Source: Epiperipatus broadwayi (taxonomy: Eukaryota > Onychophora > Udeonychophora > Euonychophora > Peripatidae). From it: a stretch of 64,000 bases of DNA. Positions 11,730-25,640 of the stretch are shown in pieces. The position numbers and the translations under genes were made by a program. The notes beneath the pieces were generated by a model. That model ran no database searches and had not been told where the DNA came from. It worked only from the letters and a program-made list of their open reading frames with translations. How positions within the stretch are numbered: the first letter of the stretch is position 1; each line of letters starts with the position of its first letter. The stretch covers positions 2,810,909 through 2,874,908 of the forward strand of contig JAQFVV010012530.1 in NCBI GenBank assembly GCA_028023455.1, read 5' to 3'.

Positions 11730-11973
11730 TAATAAATAAATAATAAAATGACTTTATTAATCAAAAGTCAATAAGATTGAGTGCCGGAATTGTCAGGAAT
11801 GAAACCGATCCAACACCTCACATTCCAAAGTCTGATATCTCTACCATTGCAATGAAACCATGTGGGCAATTAAATGGTTTTACTGTTCAGGAGTTCATAA
11901 AAAAAAATTGATATCTGAAAATTCCAGAAATGAAATCGATTTGAGGTTCTTATGTTTCAGAGTCTAACAATGG
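11730..11973 (-). mobile_element. Two adjacent SINE-like units
   Basis: On the minus strand, the unit at 11866-11730 begins GGTTTCATTGCAATGGTAGA, carries the B-box-like GTTGGATCGGTTTCATTCC and ends TTAATAAAGTCATTTTATT. Directly upstream, 11973-11871 is a second copy with TCAAATCGATTTC and the ending TTATGAACTCCTGAACAG. Same orientation, abutting: either a tandem pair or one inserted at the tail of the other. Confidence 0.6.
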
Positions 11974-13180
11974 TTTTTTTTTTAGCTAATAATATCTGGA
12001 TACTCATTTGCTGACCAATGTTGAATGGTTAGTCAGGTTGTCCATAATTCGTTAATAAAATGATTTTACTATGGGTATATTTTTCAAAAGAAAAATTCCA
12101 AGCTTCTTAAAACATATAAATAATTTCCAGCTTAAAATTTTTTCCCATTTCATTGACCACAATACTTGTTTTCAAATTAGTATAGTTCTAAGATTAAAGC
12201 TATACAATCTCAAAAATAGACAATACAAGTCAAAGACATTGTGCCAGTTCTTCATAGTGAAAGAGTTAATGAGAAGATTGTGCCCATTAAGTATGCAAAC
12301 TATTGGATGGCAAGAGTTTGAACAGTTTTTCTACTTTGTTTCACTCTCTATTAAAAATAACTGAATATTGGATGAATATCTAGGTTGATTATGACTGGGT
12401 GAAAAACTATTTTGGCTAGAGGAGGATTCCTTTAACATCCCAAGATATTTGTTTTGAATTTGATCCCAGATTAAAGACAAAACAGATGTATGTAATTACC
12501 ATTGTTCCTTGTAACACTTTTAGTTTAAGATTATGTTCAGTTAAGTACCTTGTTTTGAAAATGCTCTTAGTAAGGTGAGAACTTAACTTCACCTGTTTAA
12601 GATACCCTCCATTCATTATCTTTAAATACTATTTAGTTAATAAGGATAAATCATTACAATTTGATTTATAAGTGTCAAATTTTTTTGCACTTACAACTGC
12701 AACACCAACCATCCTGGTATAAATACATCCACGATTATTACTAATAATTTATTAAATTAGATATTATGTCTAGCCCAGATGTAAATTTAATTTTCTGTTC
12801 AAGATTAAATATATTTAATTTTATATAAACACTTGGATTAATTTAATTCCATTTGTCCTTTTCTATATCTCTTAAGATATCTTAAAAATCTTTACTTCAG
12901 CATATGAGTATATGGATAAAGACAACCAAAAAGGCAATGTCATCTTTTCAGATGTCTTTATTCCATATGTTTGGTAAAATCGAAGTTTTAATTATATTTT
13001 AAAGAGATTAAAAATTCTAAAAGGTGCAACATTTAAAATGCTAAGACAATTTGGATTATCTAATAGTTTTTTTCTTTCATAATAGAATAATATAATGGTG
13101 CGCAATAAATATCAAAGATTGATTTGATCTTGTCAAGAAAAACAGCAAATAATCATCTAAAATTATTTTGAATATGATCA
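11974..13180. other. AT-rich stretch, nothing recognised
   Basis: ORFs of 97 codons (12071-12364, plus) and 66 codons (12416-12616, minus) lack any recognisable family, and their composition matches surrounding AT-rich DNA. They are more likely chance. Confidence 0.3.
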
Positions 13181-13333
13181 CTAAACATCACATGATCACC
13201 ATTCTTTATGCTTACATAAGAATATTAGATGAATAGACACTAGATAGGGATTTTATACACAAATCTTCCTGCATCTATTGATTACTGTGGCTTGGATTGA
13301 GGATACTACTGTATGGGGAGTTTTACCTCTGAG
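13181..13333. mobile_element. Foldback-family element, copy B (short form)
   Basis: Starts CTAAACATCACATGATCACC, then TATGCTTACATAAG. It jumps directly to the inner right arm (GAATAGACACTAGATAGGGA, GCATCTATTGATTACTGTGG) and the GGAGTTTTACC boundary. Most of the left arm is missing, so this is an internally deleted copy. Confidence 0.75.
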
Positions 13334-15300
13334 TATTTTGAATAAGCTTTGGCTAATATCCATAATTATAAGTTACTGTTGTAAATAAGTTAAAACAAAA
13401 TTCGAAAATGCAGCATATATCTAAGCCATCGCGAAATATTTTCAGATTATGCATTTAAATTACTTTCTAAGTTAAAAACTAAACTAATATAATCAATTAA
13501 AGATAATCATATATCATTATTTTCAATCGTGACCATCCACTGCAACAAATTAATCAAGCTTTCTCCGCATTACTTCTGCAGAATTCCTTACTTCTTCCCT
13601 TTAGTTCATCTGTGGTCTTTTTCTTTTTTTAAACAATCTCGAGGGTTCTAATTTAAAAATTCATTTATGCGTTTCCTACCATATCTTCTAGTAATCAATA
13701 CAGTTCAAGTACAGTCTCTCATTTTTTGGAGATAATTGATATCGTGTTTGTTCTCTCACTCATATGCTTGGCTTTTGATTCCTTTTTATTCCAGCAAACA
13801 TCTATGCTTTCCTGTGAGGCATGAAATTTCAGTATTGTTCTTATATAATATATTTCACCATATACATCTTAATTGTTCTCGTATTAAGTGTTCACGTCTC
13901 AGATACATATGTAAACATTGATAAACATATTAAAAACGTCCCTTGAAAAAGCATATTTTAAAAATATTAAGAGAGTACACACACAATTGTCTAATTGGAA
14001 GCAATAGAAACGCCTGCATATGTTGTTAGTTTTTTTTTTTTTTTTTTAAACAAAGCGCACTATGAAACCGCATAGACACACCCACTAATCTATATATAAG
14101 TTGTAATTTTCAAATGCTTTCGTATATAAAAATGATTAATAAATTTAAAAAATATATTTTTTTCGTAATACACGCCAAGCAAAATATTACTCATCAGTTA
14201 ACGGTACGCTTTATCTTTGTTATCGGGTTTGAATCATTTTAGCTAGGTGTTGGCTCTCCGTTTGAGCAGTATGAGAAAAAAAAAACCTGATAGCATAAAA
14301 GCCGACGTTAAAGAATGAAAGTATAAATAATTTAAAATGAAAATTGCTGTCCAAATATCTGTTATTAAAATAATTTATTTTCCCTCAATTTAAAGCTTAT
14401 TATATATATTTTTTCAATTCTGAAATTTAGTAACTCGTTTATAGTAGTGTAATCTTAGCGCGGCCTTTGTAAATATGTTCAATTACATTTTTCTGGCGGA
14501 ACCTTAACGAGAGTTTTACGTCATCGGCTTTAATTTATTCATATCATTTTCTACCGCCACGATCTTTAATCTTGCATGTAACTAAGGATTAACTAATAAA
14601 ATTAAATGAGATTATCAATGAGAGCTCATCCGATAATGAAAGAGATTTTCAAAAGCATTTTTTTCGTATTTGGTAAGGTCAACTTTTAATTATAATTTAT
14701 ATATAAACTGAGATAGTTTTTCACTTTAATTATTACTATTTTATTGTTAAGTTTTTATATTTAAATATTTTTAACGCTTAGAAGTATAAAGGCGCTTAAA
14801 TTAAATGATGACAACTCCGAAAGCAGATATAAAGTGTTTCTAATACACACACGCACTGCATAATGAAAATCTAAGCAAAATATTGATTGCAATTTTTTTA
14901 TAAAGCGAAAGTTGAGGAACAATGAGTTTTATAAAAAGAGAAATGCGTAGATGCAAATCAGTATAATAGATTAATTATTTTACATTTGCAAAAATTACTT
15001 TAATAATACGCCACTTAGCATATATATATATAACAGAAACATATCTATCTTCAAAAGAAAATAAATTTATATTTAACATTGTAACTCTTGGTTAATTGCA
15101 CTACTGCATGTTTGAAGTTTTCATTTCATCATGCGGTACACTTTCTAGTACATTAACCGATAGTATCGCAGCCTGACCTAAGATTCAAATCCTTCTTGAA
15201 GCTGGAAAATTTATATATATAGCTGAAGATTTTGCAAATAAGCTTAAAGTTTTTAAGGTAGCTGTTTCAGCCAATACTGGGAAACAAATGATTATATTGA
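13334..15300. other. CpG-retaining unique stretch, no gene recognised
   Basis: CpGs are frequent here (for example CATCGCGAAAT, GCCGACGTTAAAG, TAGCGCGGCC) and no repeat copies were recognised. The 61-codon ORF at 13736-13921 has no recognised family. The composition is unlike the CpG-poor repeat-derived flanks. It could be older unique sequence, regulatory DNA or an unmethylated region. Poly-T at 14031-14047 is a mononucleotide run. Confidence 0.4.
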
Positions 15301-16501
15301 TATTCTCATCTGGATAGGAAATTGCACAAATTTTGACTTCCCGATTGTTAAGAAAAAACAAAACAACAACAACAAAATATTGAACTACTTTGTAGTCATT
15401 TTTTCCTTTGACTTTTTTCCACCTAGCGTAAGATTTAGAAACTAATAGGTGTCAGAGAATAGAGATTATTAAATCCCTATAAAGTGCTATCCAATTCAAT
15501 ATTTTCAAAATGGTTTCTAGTAGGAGGTTTGGATCTAAGAGCAGTGCACCTATATTTTTAAGGTCTAATGCTCCTTTCCTGTATATCTATCATTTAATTC
15601 TTTGTTTTATTATCGAGCTTCCTGCTCAAATTGAAAAACATGTTAATGTTTTAAATCAAAGTCACTTTGCCTAGGTAATAAAAATGTGATAAGAGAAAAA
15701 ATTTACTGCTGAACAGCATGGTGTAATCAGAGATCATATTATGACTAATTGGTTACTTTACAGTCATTATTTGTGATCAATAAATACCTGAAGGTTTGTG
15801 AACAGAACTTACTTAATTTTACTTTTTTGCTGTACACTAATATTACTTAATCATTAATTTCTGTGCTTTAAAAATGGTTTAATTTTTTTTGGCAAAAGCT
15901 TTTGTGATCAAATAATATTTGGTTCCTTGTGAAAATATTTGTTCCTACTTATTACTTTTAACACAATTTATTTTGTAACTATACTTTAAATTTTAATTTT
16001 TTTTTTTGCTTTTCACAAAGCTTTTTATTCCATTTAATTATCTGAGAGATTCGTCCATCTAGAAGTCTTTTTCAAAGCTATAACATACATGTGTATTTGA
16101 TTATTTCTTGTTATCTATATTGTACCAGTCAAAAATGTATGTTCATCCCACAAGACTTAGAATCTGAGCAAAAGCACCCTGAATCCAATCATGCCTGAGA
16201 TACATAGGTCAGGAGCAATCATGAATTCTAACCTGTTTGCCCATTCCCCAAATCTATAACACTATGGACAACACTTATGGTGATACCACATAAATTTATT
16301 CTATTCTGGCCCAGTGCTACAACGTTTTACATGAGAACTCAACTGGTGATGATGATGATGAGAGATTGAGTGAACCCAAGATATAAGTTAAAAACATACA
16401 TAAATATAAATATTATTAAGGAGATTCAAACAACTGGATTAAGTTTAAAAATATAAATATTTATTTTGACAAAATTCAAGATGGTTATATATATATATAT
16501 A
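15301..16501. other. AT-rich stretch with a possible foldback fragment
   Basis: TTGGATCTAAGAGCAGTGCACCT at about 15529 resembles the inner arm of foldback copy H. The segment 16130-16340 is GC-richer, with GATGATGATGATGAG at about 16347, but no frame is convincing. Confidence 0.3.
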
Positions 16502-18937
16502 TTGAAACAAGAACGATGCTTCACATGTATATTTATTCTAAGAGCTAGTTACCCTTCCACCTTAAAAAACAGCAGATGTATAAAAAAGTTTAGTTTATGA
16601 CGTAACAAGAAAATTATTATTTTCTATAATTGAGAAAAGAAAATAATAAAGAAAATCATTATTGATTTTATAGTTTTGGATTACGATATAATTTAAATAT
16701 ATCACATATTTATTTAAAGCTGGCATGTATTAAATTGATTACATTTTTAATTTTTGGATGTTTTTGAATAAAGTGTAATAATCACTTGAGGCAAAGTTAG
16801 TAAATTGAAAAACATGGCTTAATTCTTATGATTTTTTTATCTATCCCGCTAAAAAAGTAGATTAACCAATTGTTAAGAAGCAAAAAAGCACTCGGGCTTA
16901 AATGAGAGCAGTATGCAAATTAAGTACAGTGGGAAAGGCTGTTTAATCAATCCAGAATCAGAATGTAAATAGTCAAGTTGGAAGTTCAGAGGCAGATTAG
17001 ATTTGATTTTAAAACAAGAGACTTTGAAAGAGTTTTAAGGAGATCAAATAGTTATATTTTTTCCAAAGAGATATTTTTCAAGTAGCTGTCAAAGAAGAAT
17101 TTAAAAAAAAAAAGAGTTCAATTTTAAAAGGATATTAAAGAACCTCTGTTAATGATTGAAAAAGAAAGTTTTATTAAGGAAATTATAACGATGGAAAAAT
17201 AAACCAACAGCTTCATCTCTTCATTCTAAGCCATGATTTTTCTAGATTTGCTTGGATAGACATCATAGAAAGGAAATAATGTCATTCAGCTGAAATGCGA
17301 TGACCCCTTTTTGAAGCGACAACTGGATAAATGAAGGTCATGATTTTATAAAAATATTCAATATATGTTTTTTAAAAGACAAGACAAAACGTATTTCTTA
17401 AACTAAAATTATATGTGTTTTTTAAAAGATAAACAAAACGTATTTCTTAAACTAAAATTATATGAGTTTTTAAAAGATAAACAAAACATATTTCTTAAAC
17501 TAAAATTATATCTGTTTTAAAAGACAAACAAAACGTCTTTATTATAAATATATATAAAAAAGAATTATTAATAAATGTAGCTGCATGAAAATACGTTTGT
17601 TACTGGAAAATTATGAATGAAACTAAAATTATGAAAATCACTTATTTGTGATAAAGTATAAATGAAAATGCTTAATGCTTACCTGAATATTGATTTTGTG
17701 GGAGTAATTTAAACCACATTACTGGATTTGATAAATTTGATGAAATATTATATGGACTCTAAATGCTTATCTGCATATTGATATAAAATTACAAATGCTT
17801 AATGCTTACCTGAATGTTGATTTTGTGGGAGTAATTTAAACCACATTAGTTAAATGTAATGAAATACTATATGAACTCTAAATGCTTATCTGCATATTGA
17901 TATAAAATTACAAATGCTTAATGCTTACCTGAATGTTGATTTTGTGGGAGTAATTTAAACCACATTACTGTTTTGATAAATATAAATAAAATAATGAAAG
18001 ACTATATGGATTATAAATGCCTACCTGCATATTGGTATTAAGTGAAGAAAGTAATAAAACTTATGCACATAGATGCACATTTACACTGACTGGACTATGA
18101 ATAGTCCACAAACCAAGATTTGTTCACGTTACCTGTTTGATAAATAGAAAAAAATAATGTACTATAAAAATTACAAATGCTTACATGAATTTCAATTGTA
18201 TACAAAGAAAATAATGAAACTTATGAGAACCAATGTACATTGATACTTGGCTGAATTATAGAAACCTTACAGATCTGGAATAGCTCATCTTACCTATTTA
18301 CCTACCTAAAAAAAAGATGTACAGATGTGGAATACAGAGTGGAAAATATTCATGCAGAATTGGTAGACGTCTACTAGATAAAAGACCCTTTGAATCCTTT
18401 ACCTAAAATACATCAAAATGAGCCTTCATTTGAAATGAAGGATGAACTTTATTAAAATAAATTGCAAATGAACTATTGATCAACAAACTGCTTCTAACCT
18501 TTCCATAAATGAAATGAAAATGAGTCATCACATGGATAGGAATGAACTTTATTAGAACTCGCAAATTAATTGTTATTAAATAAAATTATTGTTACTAAAA
18601 ATTAAATTTAGTTATCCAGTTGTCCAATTCTATTTTGTTTTTATTGCATCACTCATCAGTCATTGCATTTGTTCATGAGAATCTCATGCCTCCTGAGCTA
18701 CGTCTGGCATAACTAGACCTAGGTAAGTCAGGTTGTAGTGAGATGGAACTCTAGTGGCACCGTTTGGAAAACCAAACATATAAATGTCTAGATGCTTCCA
18801 GCCTCTATGGTACTACATCCTCTGATGAGCAGGAAATATTGTTGTAGGGGGGGTTAATATCTGCATTGGGTAATGCCAATTGATAGTTCCTTCCTGCAAC
18901 ATGCTCATCAGGAAATTGTTACAACTGAAGTAATAAA
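16502..18937 (-). mobile_element. Long interspersed repeat, right copy (inverted relative to 5.4-7.4 kb)
   Basis: Reading the minus strand gives the same landmarks as the left copy: ACCCTTTTATTACTTC at the outer end, CTAGAGTTCCATCTCACTAC, tandem units, CCAACAGCTTCATCTC (as plus) at about 17205, and AAATCATTATTGATTTTA at about 16645. It is about 430 bp longer than the left copy because extra, more diverged units lie at 18000-18480. At 17,340-17,530 three to four short repeats of TTTCTTAAACTAAAATTATA occur only in this copy. The outer end adjoins a (TA)n run at 18943-18970. Confidence 0.8.
17640..17975 (-). repeat. Internal tandem array of the right long repeat, ~120-bp unit
   Basis: GATTTTGTGGGAGTAATTTA recurs at about 17692, 17819 and 17938. 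These are the reverse complement of the 5959-6385 array. The unit length is about 120-127 bp. Confidence 0.9.
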
Positions 18938-18941
18938 AGGG

Positions 18942-18970
<29 letters not shown>

Positions 18971-18972
<2 letters not shown>

Positions 18973-21900
18973 AACCAAAATATATGAGTTCAAATAGAAA
19001 TAACTAAGTAAAGGTTCAAAAATTAAAAGATGATCAAAAGATATTATTATATCTGAGTAAAGGAGTCCAATATCAAGATATTAAGTAAAGGTTCAAATTG
19101 TTATATAACACTATCAAGAATTATGGGGAAATTGTTAATAACCAGTATTATTTCTCAGGTATATGAAATCACGTGAAGGAAATCACTAATAATTCAATAA
19201 AATATAACTCAGGTATACAGGCAGTAGGTTTTGTGCCCTTTCATTTCTTGGTTTGATGTTAAGTGCATGTTTAAACAAATACTAAGTGAATATGGTCTAG
19301 CAGGGCGCCACTAGATTATCTGAATCTAGACACGGTTATATCTGATAACCTTTTACATGTACCGGGTTTGAATCTCTTCTTGGTACTTTATTTATAATAA
19401 AATGGAAGATTTTGCTTTTTGAGCCATATCACTATATGCACTAATATTTAGGTAAAAGTAAAACCTCTATAAACCAAAGTGGAGTATACTAGACATAAAT
19501 CATTTCTCAGATCTTAACATAACAAATGTGTTTCAATATTTTTATAAGTTCACTAGCTCAGATTATATATAAATAATTTAGGGATGGCAATTCACTCATC
19601 CTTCATGAAATAGATGATGGGATGTGTTATAATAATACTAAGAGATCACTAAATATTATAAATCAATATTTATTTATGCCTTTAAACATTAAACAGCTCA
19701 TTAATTAAAACGTTGATGACATGATATGATGATCATAATAACAATAATGACAAGGGTTTCAACTACAGCTCTAGGACTAAGCCTAAACATAAAACTAAAT
19801 TTTATAAAGAAATGCATAATTATTGTTAATTTTAGCATACTTACTTATATCTTAAATAACTAATATTCAACCATTGATGATGATGAATAATCACACTTAA
19901 CAAAGACTACACTTAATGAAATATATACGCCTCTTTAATAAAACAAACTAATATTTATTACTACAGTTCTAACATATACATAAAATTTTTTAGATAAATA
20001 TGAAAATTGACATGAATAATAATAATAATTGATTATATAACAATCCTCAGATTAATTTTAAGTTCTTCCCCCTTTCCCTTCAAATGTATTTTGTGTTAAG
20101 TTGGACGTCACATTAACCATGAAAAGTATTTCAAGACAAAAAATATTATCTGCTCATTAACACACATACTTAAAAAATCCAACATGTAAATAGAATATAA
20201 ATAGAAATGTTAGTAAAATTGAAAGAGCAAGTTTTAGAAACAAGTTTTAAATTATTTCTCCCCCCTCTCTTCTACCTCAAAAATGCTATACTTAATGAAA
20301 CAAACTAATCTAATATTCTAACACTACTTGTTATTCCACATTCACTCCCAATTTTACACATATAAAAATATCATTATGTATGTGCGTGTTTTATCCCATG
20401 ATAACAAAATATTATTTAAAACCCAAAATAATAATAATATATTAGTTAAAACTAAAATCATAATACCATAAAAAAAAAAAAAAAAATTGTTTTACATATT
20501 AATATTGTAAAATTAATAATCAAATCATTTTATACATTCAAGATCATTTATGAAGCTCAAAGTTATTTTTAGTAAGACATTCTTGTTTTAATCGATCTGA
20601 ATAGTCTTTAAAGTTCTTTAAATAAAATATACCACTTTATTGCTAAAATGTTTCTTAAACTGATATCATAAAGAAAATAGATATAAAAAGCATATTACCG
20701 ATTTTTTTGTTTTCGAATTTCCAAGATTCAAACTTGTCTATATTTCTGAGCTACTATGTGGAACAATCTCTTTCTTGAGGTGTATAACTATTTAATGATG
20801 ATGACTCTATTAGTTATTTGCTTTAGTGGACAATTTGAAATCATTATATTAATTTTTCTTCTCTTCCTGTCAAGCATGTGGATGAAATACAGCAGTTGTT
20901 TTCACATTTATAAATTTTCTTGAGTTTAAAATCAGTTGTTGGAACAATTAATTGGACTTGATGATTAATATTTATCAGTAGATTAATTCATCTTCTTTGA
21001 ATGCAGGTGAATGCTTTCTTCCTTCTATTAAAAACATCTTATTTATCTGGTCAGTTGAAAGGTGTAGAATATTATTTTAGACACATCTTTTCTTTCCTAT
21101 GTGATGTGCAGCTTCCCCAGATGGTCTGGAACCGATGGGACACACATATAATTTTCTAGCAAGCCATTTTTTTTATATTTTCAGCATTCAATTGGATAGT
21201 TTAATAATCTAAATCAATCACAATAATAATAATAATTCAAAACAGCTTTTTATATCCAATTTTTAGCTACCTTAACCAATCAGAGATAGCATCACTTGCT
21301 ATTTTTGGACAAATTTGTTTTAATTAGATCTCTAATTTATTTTCAACTATATTATTTTTCAACTGAAAAGTTCAATCCTTTTTCCAGACACCTTTGTTTT
21401 AAAAAAAAAAATAGACTCAATTCTTATTTCCTTTCTTTTGTTTTTTTTTTTTTTTTTCTTTAACATCCAGGTAACACTTCAAATCTTTGAGCTTCCTTCT
21501 TTAGATCTTGATAAGACAAATTCAATTTTTAGAGTTCTGACTCATTATGAGCTTTCAAAGTGACAATCATTTACAAAAAAAAATTACTACAAAGATCGAT
21601 ATCTGATTAAACAGATATCCTCTTTTAACAAAAAAAAAATTGTACAAAAAAAAATAATTTGACAGGTTTAATACTTCCTTTTCTTTCAATATTTAGGAAA
21701 TGTAAATTTTTGTATGTAATGTACACACATCCTTCATTCTTTCAATCATTCATAAACTAACCTTAAATACTATAATTGCTAGCTTAGTAATTATAACCCA
21801 ATTATTTAATTAAATCTGTAACTTTTAAATCCCACTTATAATTAAAGAAAAGCAAAATAAAAGTATAGAAAAAAAAATGTTAGAATTGATCAAGCATAGG

Positions 21901-24900
21901 TTAGTTTTAAAGAAAGTTAAAATGTTGAATATTTGAAATATAAAACAATTAAATAATTTACACATACATTGCCTATATGTATGCATTATAACTTTGCTTT
22001 TTAACAGAAAATTTAAATATTAAATAGTTTAAATGTGTGTATTACCTTTCTATCAACACACAAACAAGTAAAGCATGTAATTGTGGACCCATTCTTTCTG
22101 TTTAAAGCTTTTGAAATTTTGATCTGGAAGGGTTTGAACTTGGATGCCCTACAGCTTCTTTTATGATTATATAAAATTGTGATGATGATTTTTGGTTTAC
22201 CTTTTCTACATGCACATTACTATAAATTTGGCTAGTGACCAAATTGTAATGGCACAATATATATATATACTCAACTTCACGCATTTAAAACTTTATTTTT
22301 TTGTTACAAATATTCGACAATCTTGATACAATTATTTTATTTAGACAGATATGAATTTAGTGCGGCATTTAAATACATAACATATATTTAAAAATCGGAT
22401 TTTATGTAATATTACAAAAATAGATTTATCTGGGTGGTTGGTGGACTTTTATACATTTAAAAAAAAGGAAACATATTAAGATATGACAATAGAGTTTCCC
22501 TGTTTGTATGAATTCATAGAATGCCCTTGGCATTTGATACATAACTTTATTTTCATTTATAGAATTTATTTACAACAATTAAGTAAGGATACATTCTGAT
22601 CAAAATATACCAAAAACATTTATTTATTAAACATTTTCGACATTTAACTACCAATTATTGTGAAACTCTATCAATACAGGGAATAGCTTATTTCAATAAA
22701 TGGGAAAGCAGCTTCACAAGAGGTTGGATCTAAACTCCAACAAAAAATTACAAAGAGAAAAATGTTTCATTATCACATATCATTATGATTTATTTTGTCA
22801 ACAGGCTAGAAAACGAAACATAGGAAATTGCGATGCTAGCATTATGTCAGTGAGAGAGGGAAAAATGGAATCTTTGGCCAAGAAAAGGTCATTCTCTGAT
22901 TATTAAGGTGGTATACCAGCTTTATGCTGAGAGTACTGAAGGAAAGGTTGGCAGGAAGTCGCTATGGGCCGAATCACGGCAGAGCCATACAGAGCTTCAA
23001 ACACTAACCTGCATGTTCCAGGAGTAGACTTAGATCCCTGTTATGAATGAGAACATTAAAAAAACAGAAGGCTTTGAATACCTGGGGTAAGGTATGGGCA
23101 AATCAAATCAGTATATAAATATATACTTTATGGAGAAGAATGACAAGTGAAGACGATCATGAATCCCTGGAATGAGGTACAGGCAACTCAGATCAGAGAT
23201 ATGTGGCTTATTAATAATTTCTGACATACACCAGCAACATTATTATAAGAATATAAAATCATTGGGTTTAAATATTAACATAAAGCTTTAAGTGGTTTAA
23301 AAAATACGTAATGATATGTTAAAATAATGAACCATGTAAGATAAAATCATTTATCAAAAGTTAAAACTATAATTAATGAAGTGTGCATTGCACCTCCTTC
23401 TTGAATCAATACTATTTTGTTTAACATATAAAAAAAAACTAAAATTCACACAATTAAAAGTGCAAATAATAAAATAGATTTAAGTTGCCAGCCTTTTGGT
23501 GATGATGATCAATAAGAAATTAATAAAATTAACGGACACCAATATCCACCCCAGATTGCAAAGTATTTATACATTTTGTATAAACTTATGATAAAATATT
23601 TACTTAAAAGCATGTATTCATTTAAAATACAAACCCAATCTTACATGCTATTTAGATATAAATAATAAGAACTCATTAATCCCCCCCCCCCCTTCTTTTC
23701 CACAGTGGGATATAGAATAAGTTTATAAGACTGGGTTTGATTGGCATTTACAAATAAAATTAAGTGAAAAATATAAAAATATCATTAAAAATAAATTATA
23801 ACCGCACTAAAACATAAAGATAATAAGAAGCGTGATGTGGATGAAAAGTTTTGACAGTAGTATTATTTAGATAGAAAAGAATCAATGCAAAGAAGATTAT
23901 TAATTTAGCAACTCACCAATTAGTGAGTTAAATGAGATTCAAAATATACAGAAAACATTAATTTTAAAGAGTTAGGATTCATGTAATACAATTATAATGA
24001 CTTTAGACTTGTTACCTCAGGATTCCATGAAATAAAGTACTGACAAATCCCATATGGCAGGCAGCATTCATTGATTTAAAACATGTCTCTTGGCCTTGGC
24101 AGTTCTTTGATGGCATGGGCACACTTGAATGGTAGGAGCTACATCTCTGCATGGCAAAGAGTTGAGCTGAAGACGGAGGGAAAGGCAGCTTAGACCCCTC
24201 AAAAATTAAACAAATGTGGAGTCGACTAGTGACTATTGACTGAACTCTGACACAATAGATTTTTGGCCCTATTTATACCAGTTTTCAGTTATTCAAAGAA
24301 TGTTTTTAATTAAACTTCTTAACTCTAATTGAATCTTTAATTTACAGAAATGTTTCCTCTTTTGTTATTGGAGATGCAATCGCAAGATAACTGTCCAAAA
24401 TAAATTCAAATCACTTTCCAGATTGGAAATAGATTTAATAAAATGTTAACAGCTAACTTAAAATCAATTAGCTTTGTTTTAAATTTTACTTTCATTAATT
24501 TTAATTTAAAAATTCCTTTTAAAATCATGAAATAAACTAATGTTCCCACCCCTTTAATTATTCTTGGACAGTCGGCGATTGCATCTTCCATCTTGTATTT
24601 TTATGTAGTTTTATAACGAAAAATAATTACAAAATAAATAGGATATAATTAAAGAAAAAAATACAAAATTATTCACAATATTTGTTTGGGCTTTTATATA
24701 TATAAAAGCTCCGTTAATATACGTATATATCTGAGTCGCATCTAGAAAAGTTAATATTTAAAATAATTAAAGAAAATTTTTATTTAAGATTTATATTTAT
24801 AAATCTCATAGACCTTCTCAGAAACATATATATAGTTTATATACATATGACAAAAAAAAAAAAGCAGGATGAAACGTGGGTTGTGGTAGAACAGTGAAAC

Positions 24901-25273
24901 TCGATCTTGAATTAAGGTCGACTGTTTCAATATCAACATGAAATAATCTTGTTTTGACATTTTTATATATTTTCACATATATTTTCTATAATTAATATAT
25001 TAATTTGTTATTTTTAATATCTATTATATATATAAGTTCTAATATTAGAAATGCAAAACAAAGAAAGATTATTTTATAGTTTATTTATTATTCAATCTTG
25101 TGAAAGAAGGCTTTCGTATATAGAAAATAAAATGAATTCTACCAATCCAGTTGTTGGAAGTAACCAGTAAAAATCATATGATGCTATATTTGCAAGGGAC
25201 ACATGATCCTTTTATCAAGATTGATAAGTCACATGACATTAATGCAAATTCTTGTACAATGTTGTTATTTGCA

Positions 25274-25275
<2 letters not shown>
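18971..25275. other. Long AT-rich stretch; weak SINE and LINE traces only
   Basis: No gene is recognised over more than 6 kb. At 19290-19380 the A-box-like TGGTCTAGCAGGG and B-box-like GGGTTTGAATCTC suggest a tRNA-derived SINE head. At 22910-23120 a broken frame with LRVLKERLAGSR and ENIKKTEGFEYLG resembles LINE reverse transcriptase wording but is too short to classify. ORFs at 22102-22284 (minus), 22700-22906 (plus) and 24406-24591 (minus) have no recognised family. Runs of C (about 23682-23691) and A (about 20470-20486) occur. 24040-24210 is a GC-richer island of unknown nature. Confidence 0.35.

Positions 25276-25363
<88 letters not shown>
25276..25363. repeat. (AAT)n microsatellite
   Basis: About 29 uninterrupted AAT/ATA units. 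It is directly followed, after about 20 bases, by a foldback copy. It could be the fossil tail of a LINE like the one at 38 kb, but no LINE sequence was recognised beside it. The poly-Ile ORF is an artefact. Confidence 0.95.
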
Positions 25364-25365
<2 letters not shown>

Positions 25366-25383
25366 TTACATAATCACCATTCC

Positions 25384-25455
25384 ATTAAACATCACATGAT
25401 CACCATTCGTTATGCTTACACAAGCAGTTTACTATATAGAGAGTTTTGCCTCTAT
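25384..25455. mobile_element. Foldback-family element, copy C (minimal form)
   Basis: ATTAAACATCACATGATCAC, then TTATGCTTACACAAGC, then a short link to ATAGAGAGTTTTGCCTC. Only the two ends remain, with the arms deleted. Confidence 0.7.
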
Positions 25456-25640
25456 GAATAATGAAAATAATAATGATGAAGGTGATAACTATAATAACAG
25501 CAAAATAAAAAAAGTAAATAAATGATTTATTGTTCAGGAATTTGTATAATAGTTGAGTATCAACAACTCTACCATTGCATCAAGCCATACAAATTTAATA
25601 ATAGTAGCATCAACAATAGTAATAATAGTAACAATAATAA

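Noticed and set aside
5437-18937. Idea that this is a Maverick/Polinton or other giant self-synthesising element
   Set aside because: No polymerase, integrase, ATPase or capsid-like frame is present between the repeats.
19440-19500. Possible pogo-like terminal repeat (GTAAAACCTCTATAAACC)
   Set aside because: No matching inverted end was found within 1 kb and no TA duplication.
25252-25461. 69-codon ORF of poly-isoleucine
   Set aside because: It is the translation of an (AAT)n microsatellite, with a foldback fragment at its end.
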